From Prosopocoilus inquinatus (lineage: Eukaryota > Arthropoda > Insecta > Coleoptera > Lucanidae), in NCBI GenBank assembly GCA_036172665.1, contig CM069871.1:4712001-4776000 (forward strand): a stretch of DNA of 64,000 nucleotides. The letters run 5' to 3'. Below are positions 57,101 through 64,000 of this stretch, one piece after another. Each line of letters starts with the position of its first letter. Position 1 is the stretch's first letter. Position numbers and translations under genes: made by a program. The notes beneath the pieces were generated by a model, which saw only the letters and a program-made list of their open reading frames with translations, was not told the DNA's origin and ran no database searches.

Positions 57101-57227
57101 TTTAAAATATTTAGTTATTTAAGAAAATAATAAAATTGTTATATAACGTACCTCTTCTTCTTTGTCCATTTGCACTACCCAACAACAGCACAACAACAAG
57201 AATAACAAAACACGTGGGTTTCCACAT
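48152..57227 (-). CDS. Clip-domain serine protease gene 9 (snake/CLIPC-like), 359 aa
   Basis: Exons on the minus strand: 57227-57152 (signal peptide, core CFVILVVVLLLG), 49889-49692 (clip), 49623-49520, 48969-48860, 48807-48387, 48322-48152. Clip Cys at 31, 41, 47, 63, 73, 74. Catalytic domain starts VVGG (residue 112), preceded by Ala within RLIIAVVGG. Triad His156, Asp207 (YNDIALL), Ser306; DTCQ gives Asp189 and Gln192. Length and domain order match Drosophila Snake-type CLIPC proteases, which act in serine protease cascades; those also lack Arg/Lys at the activation site (Leu in Snake). Intron 1 spans 7.3 kb and holds a 290-bp array, foldback elements and a 1.8-kb TIR element. Gene 10 is its close paralogue. 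Confidence 0.88.
50395..51245. mobile_element. Nested foldback elements in gene 9 intron 1
   Basis: 50400-50460 is a hairpin (TCTATGTACAGTGAG / CTCACTGTACATAGA). From 50615 and back from 51130 long arms are inverted: GTGAAAATCAATTTTTGACAG..., TGACGTCATCGAC, GAATCCTCTATCCAACCA. An extra arm lies at 50463-50515. Confidence 0.75.
51245..51490 (+). repeat. Dispersed GC-rich ~240-bp repeat (SINE-like), copy 1
   Basis: Shares TGCCTCCCT-AGACC, TCGCCGGAAAC, GTGCCCCACGT and GAGACGTGGACAC with 60735-60975. GC-rich against its surroundings and structured. No tail or A/B boxes identified, so its class is open. Confidence 0.55.
51850..53045. mobile_element. Composite element with inverted ends and inner foldback
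   Basis: TGTCCCCGGACTGAGT (52068) and ACTCAGTCCGGGGACA (53020) are inverted ends. Inside, 52255-52372 and 52388-52505 form a foldback (GAATCGATGAGTGCA arms). The GC-rich stretch 51880-52080 carries an open minus frame of unknown meaning. Confidence 0.55.
53480..54270 (+). repeat. ~290-bp tandem repeat, ~2.7 copies
   Basis: CAAGTCTCGTCATGATTT recurs near 53536, 53829 and 54108 with TTCAAGAATGAAATAATAAATT, TTGATTGATAGGTAAGTTATTC and ATGCTTGGCAGTA. In gene 9 intron 1. Confidence 0.85.
55249..57045. mobile_element. ~1.8-kb TIR transposon remnant in gene 9 intron 1
   Basis: Ends GTACAGGGTGATTACGCGAG and CTCGCGTAGTCGTCACCCTG, each continuing inward as AATTCCCACCC / GGGTGGGAATT. The interior 55650-56580 is the T-rich degenerate repeat; no transposase frame. 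Confidence 0.75.
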
Positions 57228-57725
57228 TTGCTCCACGGCCGACGAATACTAATAATTTTTATCGAATTAGCGCTGGTCGCATCTACGACCAACCAAAACT
57301 AACGGTTCCGGTATAAAATAGCTATAATATTGCATTTACGAGATGAATTCAGTGACATTGATCTCTTTACCATAGCACCCAGTATAAATATTTATTAAAA
57401 TTCCCACTCGTGGTATTTATGTGTGTCGCCGAATGTTTGTAAACGCTTGTTTAATAAGAATTAAGTGAATTTCATTGAGGTTTACGTGTTTCATTTGCAA
57501 ATCAAATCGAATAAATATTAAATGTACAGACCGTATCTATTAACATAATTCGGCAGCTTTACTTTCTCATTAAATGGCGTGCCATATTTACTCAGACCAA
57601 ACTCATTCAGGCTTCGCAGAAATTCCTAATGCAAATAAAAAATTTAAAAATTCATTTAGGAAAACAAATATATATCTTGTTATGCGAATTCCTAGAAGTA
57701 AAAACATTAAAAATTCCGTTAATAT
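57228..57725. other. Upstream region of gene 9
   Basis: About 500 bp upstream of the gene 9 start codon. AT-rich; no TATA box or other site I would stand by. Confidence 0.4.
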
Positions 57726-59098
57726 ACAGAGTATAACAAAAATATAGACCGCTACTTCAGGGTTGCATTCTACAGGACAAAACAGAGAAAAAAGTTCATA
57801 TAAACATATATATTGGGTGTACGTGGGAAGCAGCAGCAATAGTTAACTTTCTCATTTGAATTTTTACGAAGTAACTTATATTGGAAGAGTTTCAGGAGTT
57901 TTCCTGTTCAGTTTTATGGTAATATGGGAAAAACAAATGACTATCAGGTTTTAAGGTTTTCAGTTGTTTTCAACTTTCTCTTTTTAATAATACGTATGTT
58001 TTTTATTATCGCATCGCGTTCAGGACGTCAAACTATTATGGAATTCTGTCTCTAAAATATTATGTTCCAAAGCCTATTTTTTTCTTGCTTGGTTTTTGAG
58101 ATTTTCATTTTTGCTTTTGTTTTTTTTTTTAACAGAATACCAGCTTCTTATCATTGCACCGCGTTCAGGATGTCTAATTAAGTTCGTCTCTAACAAATTG
58201 TTTTCTAACTCTACCGATACGGCTTTGCACGAGCACCCTGTATACATGTTTAAATTATTTTTCTTTCTACATTTACTCTAACATTTTAAATAATAATAAA
58301 TCTTTAATTTTCAATTTCATAATTTTAATGATTTTAATATAACATAAAAACTTTTTTCTTCATTTCGCTCAGTAGAATCTCTCAAAAGCAGCAGCTACTT
58401 TAGAGACGTATCATACGCATCAAAATAAAGAAGAAGAAAACCTGTATACAGGAGGTTCGCGAGAAGCCGTATCAATAGCTAGAAAAGAAGTGTTGAGAGA
58501 CCCAGACATCCTGAATGCGTTGCGATGAAAAAAAAAGTTGATGTTCCGTTAAAAAAATTGAAAAACAATTGAAAATCTGGAAAACCAAAACAGTAATTTG
58601 TTTCTCCGATACTGCCATGAGATCTACCGGAAAGGGTCCTGAAACTTGCCTGATTTAAGTTACCTCATAAAGTTTCAAATAAAAAAGTTAGCTATTGTAA
58701 ACATTTTCTTTGTACAACAAGATTAACTTCGGAATAATTAAAAAAAAAAAATAGATAGCTTTGGAAGATAATGTTTTGAAGACATAAGTAATTCGATGTC
58801 GTGAACGCGATGCGAAGATGAAAAACACCACATTTTATTAAAAATGTTAAAAACAATTGAATATCTCAAAAACCTGTTAGTCATTTGTTTTTCCCATATT
58901 GCCATAAAATTGGACAGGAAAGCTTCTGAAACTTCTCTAATATAAGTTACTTCGTAAAGCTTCAAACAAGAAAGTTATCTACTGTAGCGGCTTTCTATGA
59001 ACACCTGTATACATATTTGTATGAACTTATTTCTTTGTTTTGATCTGTAAAATACGTCCCTGAAATAGCGCCTGTATTTTTGTTACACCCCGTATATA
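57726..59098. mobile_element. ~1.37-kb inverted-repeat transposon remnant
   Basis: Outer ends ACAGAGTATAACAAAAATAT...CTTCAGGG and CCCTGAAATAGC...ATTTTTGTTACACCCCGTAT are inverted. The inside is built of three copies of one segment (57840-58030 inverted; 58440-58700 and 58745-58990 direct) marked by GTCATTTGTTTTTCCCATATTGCC-type sequence. Same family as 5697-5765. Confidence 0.75.
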
Positions 59099-61646
59099 AG
59101 AATGTTAAATCTTGTAAATCGTGACTCAGCATTATTTGAAATTCGTTTCAATTCTTTATCTATCTTTGACTGCCTCATTTCCAACGGTTTCTCCTTTTTT
59201 GCATTCGTTGTTCATTGCAGTGGCGTAGCTGTAGGGGTTGCAGGTATTGTTAAAGATACACAAACGCGGAATAGCTTTTTCTTAAGTCATACTTCAAGGA
59301 TTTTCAAAATATTTTCAAAATATTTTCAAATACAGAATAGTCTGAAATAATTAAAAAGAAAAAGAAAGAAAAACTAAGAGGAGTAATTTTTGGGGATGTT
59401 ATTGCCGGAAAACGTTTTCAAAACAGCTGGAAAACGCTAAAGAACTACATTTTAAGCATCAATTTCGAATTAACAACGTTAATCCGAGCCGTAAACTTGT
59501 AATTTGCCGAAAAGAAGAGATTCCAGAACAACCAAAAACCTGGTTGTTCTTGAAACGACTTTGAATTAAAGAAAAAATTGTGGCGCCATCTGTTATCCTA
59601 AGTCGTAACTATGTTGTCTTTATTTGTGGGGAAGAAATTCAGAGGCAACTGAAAAACGGCTTTCATTACTTTAATTTGATTTGATTGATTTTAGGTATTA
59701 TATGACTTCTTCCTTTTTCGTTTCTGTTCTTTTTTTTTGTTTTATGTTTTAAGGAATTGATGTGTTGCATTTTATTCACGGTTCGTTTGTTTTATTTTAT
59801 CCTTTTCTTTCCTGCCAGACCGAAAAATTTATATTTTTCCATTTATTTATTTATTTCTTGTCTGCCCATTCTTTTGCTTTTTCATGTTTTTCGCATTTTT
59901 TCCGTTTTAATCGAACGGGCATGTTATTGACTCCTTTTTACAATTCTCTTTTATTTCCTGCGAGTTTGTTTTTATTTGGAAAAACTTTCGACGATTTTCA
60001 TTTTTTTGTTCATGTTCTATTTTTTTTAATTCATTTTATACCTTTATATTTCTATTTTTTATTTTTATTTTTATTAAATTGAGTTTTCACATTTTGTTGG
60101 TTGACGCTTTTTTACAGTTTTCTACCAGATTTTTTTTTAATCTTATTTTGTTTCTTTTACCGTTCTTTATGCTTTCATACTTTTGCCTTTTTTATAGAAT
60201 TGATTTTTCGTACTTTACTGATGCTTGTTTGTAAGTAAATCGATTTTCATTTGTTTTGTGCCTCGATTGATTTGTTTTGTGCCTCGGTTGTGACCTTCTT
60301 TTGTTTTGCACACTGTATTTCGTTTATTTTTTATTTTTTTTTAATCGTATTGACTTTTTTACAGTTTGCTTTAATTTTCTAATTCACCTGAAAAACTGCT
60401 GGTTTTCGTTGCCATTTTGTTTCGGATTGCTTCACAGGTTTCTCTTGTTTTTCATTTGTTTGGATTTTTGATATCCGAAATCGGCGGTTTTTTGTTTTCT
60501 TTTTTTTTACTTGAGAAAAAATTGGCACTACGTTTTGTAAGTAAGTTGGTGACATTGCCTGCAAAAAATCAGGCAACCTTGAATCGGGGTCGTCAGTTTA
60601 CCAATCGTACGCTTAACTATAATCGTCACTAGAGTAGAGTCGCCGTATGCTACAAACAAAGAAAGAAAAAATCACCAATTGGGGCAAAACGACAAAAGAT
60701 AACCTGCGAGCTAGGAGTGCCATTCACAAAACATACCTGACCGCGTGACCTTCACGTTTGGTTCAAGTTGGAGAAAGCTGAGGGAAGTTCCCCGAGACAC
60801 CATCAATAAAACCCGGACTTATCCATAGCGATGCGATGCCTCCCTGAGACCATCGCCGGAAACTATAACGTGCCCCACGTCTCCCTGAGACGTGGACACC
60901 CCCAACAAAACAAGACGTGCCTCGGGAAGGTCGAACGATGACACTTGCAAAACAAAGCTCGAACGTAGATTATACAGCCATCACTTGGCTCTGCTCCAAA
61001 TACATTATGGAAGCTGTTTGTCTGAGCAACTCAGACCATAACCCCTCGTACATTCGCGTAACGTGTGACAAGCTCAGAAACGGAGTGAAACTGCAACGGT
61101 CGGCAACCCTTTGAAGTTCGCTGCCAAAGAAAGCCGACCTAGGGTGTTCGTTAATAAAACGCAATATGTTCAGTTTGAATTTTTGTTTTTTGAAAAAACA
61201 TTTATGATTTTAAATGTAGATGTAAATAGTTATTGTAAACAGCTATAAACTGCTAGGCAGGTTAAATAAAATAAAGTGGAATAAAATCTCTTTGCAAGTT
61301 TCCCAATAAAATGTTCACTTCTAAAAATCTTTGGTATACCTTTCATTCGTTCCAAGCACATCTTAACAAAGAAATCATAGTAATGCAAGAAATATTTGCT
61401 TACGTGACGTAATGCACCTTGAATCTTAACATGAATAATCAAAAAAAAAATTGGTTTGATTATAAAAGACCTTATAATGAAATTTCGTCGCTCAAGTAAA
61501 GCGAAAACGACAACAAAATAGTGAATAATAATTAATTCGTGATAAGAGGAAAGGAAGTTAATTAAAAAAAAGAAAGTACGAAACGCAATGTTTTAATGTA
61601 TTACAAATATTGAAAGAGGTGTGATGTATCATCAATGTAGAGAAGT
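59099..61646. other. Spacer between genes 9 and 10
   Basis: No gene recognised. T-rich degenerate block 59680-60520, SINE-like repeat copy 2 at 60735-60975, and AT-rich DNA. Confidence 0.5.
60735..60975 (+). repeat. Dispersed GC-rich ~240-bp repeat (SINE-like), copy 2
   Basis: Homologous to 51245-51490. CCCCACGTCTC-CCT-GAGACGTGG forms a perfect short hairpin here. Both copies end in AAAGCTCGAACG(C/T)AGATTA. Confidence 0.55.
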
Positions 61647-63243
61647 TTATCGGGGCCAGACGATTTTTTGAATCCACGAAACATACGTCGAGACCCTAGT
61701 GTAAACCCCTGGAATATTAGCAACCCCGCAAGAATCTCCAAACGATGTTAGCCCAACTATGTAATAGGTTAGAGGGTTCGTGGATGTTTTTATTTGGAGC
61801 GGACCACCAGAATCACCCTGTCCATTAAAAAAAACTTGGATTAATTACCCTAAGCCACGCATTACTTGCTTTTTTGATACCTGACAAGTGTCTTTCTCCT
61901 CTTCGACACTTCCTGCGCACAACTGCATCTCATCAACGATCCCGTTTTCCAATCGCCTCTGGGGAGTGTACGTTTGGCTGCATTGTTCGTGCGAAAAATA
62001 CTGAAGATTGACTTTCTGCAGGGTATCACTGGTTTCACCCCCAAATTCCACGGTGCCCCATCCGGTTGCGACGGGCTGAGTGTTTGATAAATCGTTAGAA
62101 ACCTGCAGGCAAGCAGGTTTCACGTATTCAGTAAACTCAACATCTCGATCCAAGCGCAAAAGTGCAATGTCATTGTATTGGGTCAGGCGGGTGTATTCGG
62201 GGTATGGAATTCGCTTGACCACCCTGAACTGTTGGGGTTTGGCATCGTCGGTATCGCTCGCCAGGTTCAGATCTCCTAGACGCACGTATTTTACATCACC
62301 TCTGAAATGATTTGGATCAGTTTGAATAAAGTTGAAGTCAAACCCTAGGCTTCTTACAATTCTGAGGATGAGAGGCAATGAGCTGCTGTTAATACAAAGC
62401 GTTTGCTGATAAGAGACCCACCACAAAGCCACTGGATGTCATTTTTATCACCGTAGCCTAACGCGGCCTGAAATATACATGAATGTGATTGGTTTGACTT
62501 TTTACTTCCAAAAAGGAAAAGAAATTGGGGAACAAACTCAAAAAGAAATCAGTGCTACCCTGTATGTATAAAACAACTTGAATATTGAAATCCCATGGAT
62601 TTTAAATTCCAAGTTGCAGCCTTTTGGTTCAATCACAAATTAACTTTAACGTTCAGTTTATTGCCATTGAAACCTGTTACTATGGCTAGGTTTCTCAGTC
62701 ACAGTTTAACTTTAATCTTCAGTTTTTTTTTTTTTTTACATAGGAACAGATGGAAGTTAACTGAAGATTAACGTTAAACTGTGACTGAGCAACCGACCCT
62801 ATGAAAATAAACCGAAAGTTAAGGTTAACTTGTGATTGGAAAACAAGGCCTGAGAGTAAATGAACAGTTTTACCATGTGAGGAAATTCTTTGGCCCCTGA
62901 ATTGATCCCCCCTACCACCGCAGGTACGAACACTGGCCTGGATGTGGTGGGCGCCACGCTTATCCTCTTGTATTTTTCACATTCTAGGCAAAATTAAATG
63001 TAACTAAGATTGTTTTGCGATGGTACAAACTCGACAACAACTTACTTTGCTCGCTTATGTTATCGGGTGCGACTATGTTTTCAGATTGTCCCCTGGGGCA
63101 ACAAACCACGGCGTACCGACCCCGAATTTTGCAAAAGGGTGGTCTCTGGTATCTGCTCAGCTGACTTCTTGCTTGCGTACAGTTTTCGATTGGAAGGCAT
63201 ACGCCCCTTTGGGAATTCGGCAGTGAGCAAGGTCGCATCCTAC
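61647..63243 (-). CDS. Clip-domain serine protease gene 10 (snake/CLIPC-like), 5' part outside window
   Basis: Exons on the minus strand: 63243-63046 (clip), 62983-62874, 62467-62358, 62301-61881, 61817-61647. The signal-peptide exon is missing. By analogy with genes 8 and 9 (introns of 7.5 and 7.3 kb) it should lie beyond 64000. The clip exon has the six-Cys pattern ending VVCCP. Activation region [11 protein letters not shown]1 is Ala. Triad His (TAAHC), Asp (YNDIALL), Ser (GDSGGP); DTCQ gives Asp189 and Gln192. Very similar to gene 9 through the catalytic domain; the linker between clip and VVGG is the most diverged part. Gene 9 ends WPE and gene 10 ends WPR. Confidence 0.9.
62690..62803. 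mobile_element. Small TIR element, family copy 2 (gene 10 intron)
   Basis: TCAGTCACAGTTTAACTTTAA and TTAACGTTAAACTGTGACTGA with a poly-T centre; inverse orientation to copy 1 at 33949-34075. Confidence 0.75.
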
Positions 63244-64000
63244 CTTCAAAATCAAAATAAGACATTAAAATTACAATAAACAAAACGAAACCTTTTGTAG
63301 AGTAATTAGATAATTGAGCAGTAACAAGTATGTGTGAAAAATTTAACATTATACTCGTTCTGGTCTCTGAAAGGCTAATAAAACAATCTTCTCTTTCAGA
63401 TTTGTCGAGAAATTATAAACGCCGGAATGCATCTCTTGGCTAACAATACAAATTTTTGAACCTACTAATCATACTTGCTGACAAATAAGCGTTTCCCAAA
63501 CTGTGGGGCGCGCCCCCCTAGGAGGGCGCATAAGACTTCAAAGGAGGTCGCAGCAAAATAAATTTGAAAAAAATTGAACGCAAATTGCAACTAATTTATC
63601 ATATTTTTTTACAAAAGTTATACACACAATCGCGAGCAATAAATTCTAATTGTAATTAATTGTGAAAGGTTGGCATCGAACTTATATTTTATAATACTAA
63701 GGAGATTTGTGTCTTAATTTTTGAATGCTGTAGTGCGATTCACTCTTAGCATGTAGTATTTCGGAGAGATAAGAATAGCTTTATTGAAAAACATGAAATG
63801 AATGACAATGAAATGAAAAACCATGAAAGATAGAATGGGTCTGGAACGCGCTATAGGAATAGTCTCTTAAATATTTATTTAGATTTTGATTGACGCTGAC
63901 GACACCAAAATTTAATGCTTGAGATTTACGTACATATTCCGTGAGAATAAGTGGGCTGAAATGTAAAAAAAAAATTCTGAGCATTCTGCATAACGAAATA
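63244..64000. other. Gene 10 intron 1 (partial) with hAT-like terminus
   Basis: GTTTCCCAAACTGTGGGGCGCGCCCCCC (63490-63520) resembles the end of hAT-superfamily elements; the other end is not in the window. The rest is AT-rich, no exon seen. Confidence 0.4.

Noticed and set aside
59762..60082. 106-codon Phe-rich frame
   Set aside because: Arises from T-rich repeat sequence; composition only, no domain.

Overview
This is AT-rich eukaryotic DNA, almost certainly from an insect and plausibly a beetle. The order is inferred from the snake/CLIPC-like proteases, the short GT-AG introns and the many small foldback and TIR elements; nothing in the sequence fixes it. The core is a tandem cluster of ten chymotrypsin-fold (S1) serine protease genes. 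I assembled each from exons whose splice phases agree across paralogues, plus a decayed eleventh copy.

Layout. 1-5700 holds two copies of a minus-strand TATA promoter with a 5' exon, a protease pseudogene (2007-3480), a foldback element and a 112-bp array. Genes 1 and 2 (6049-7691, 10542-12498) are on the + strand, separated by a ~422-bp satellite that carries fossil reverse-transcriptase motifs. Genes 3-7 (14558-30376) are on the - strand. Genes 3 and 5 are near-identical copies from a ~5.15-kb duplication, and genes 4 and 6 are older partners of the same unit. Genes 8, 9 and 10 (33406-43324, 48152-57227, 61647-beyond the right edge) are - strand genes with a clip domain encoded before the protease domain. 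In genes 8 and 9 the signal-peptide exon lies more than 7 kb upstream, in introns filled with tandem arrays and transposon relics. One unrelated exon, from a two-pore-domain potassium channel, sits on the + strand at 45982-46158.

Biology. All ten encode secreted S1 proteases with the His/Asp/Ser triad, Asp189 (trypsin-like S1 pocket) and Phe215. Genes 1-7 lack a clip domain and have Glu192; genes 8-10 have a clip domain and Gln192. The family suggests haemolymph proteolytic cascades (immunity, melanisation, patterning), but this is inference. None has Arg or Lys immediately before the new N-terminus, and gene 8 has lost the I/V-x-G-G motif altogether. The main other novelties are the RT-derived satellite, a set of hammerhead-ribozyme-like cores, and a perfect ~156-bp hairpin inside gene 7's first intron.
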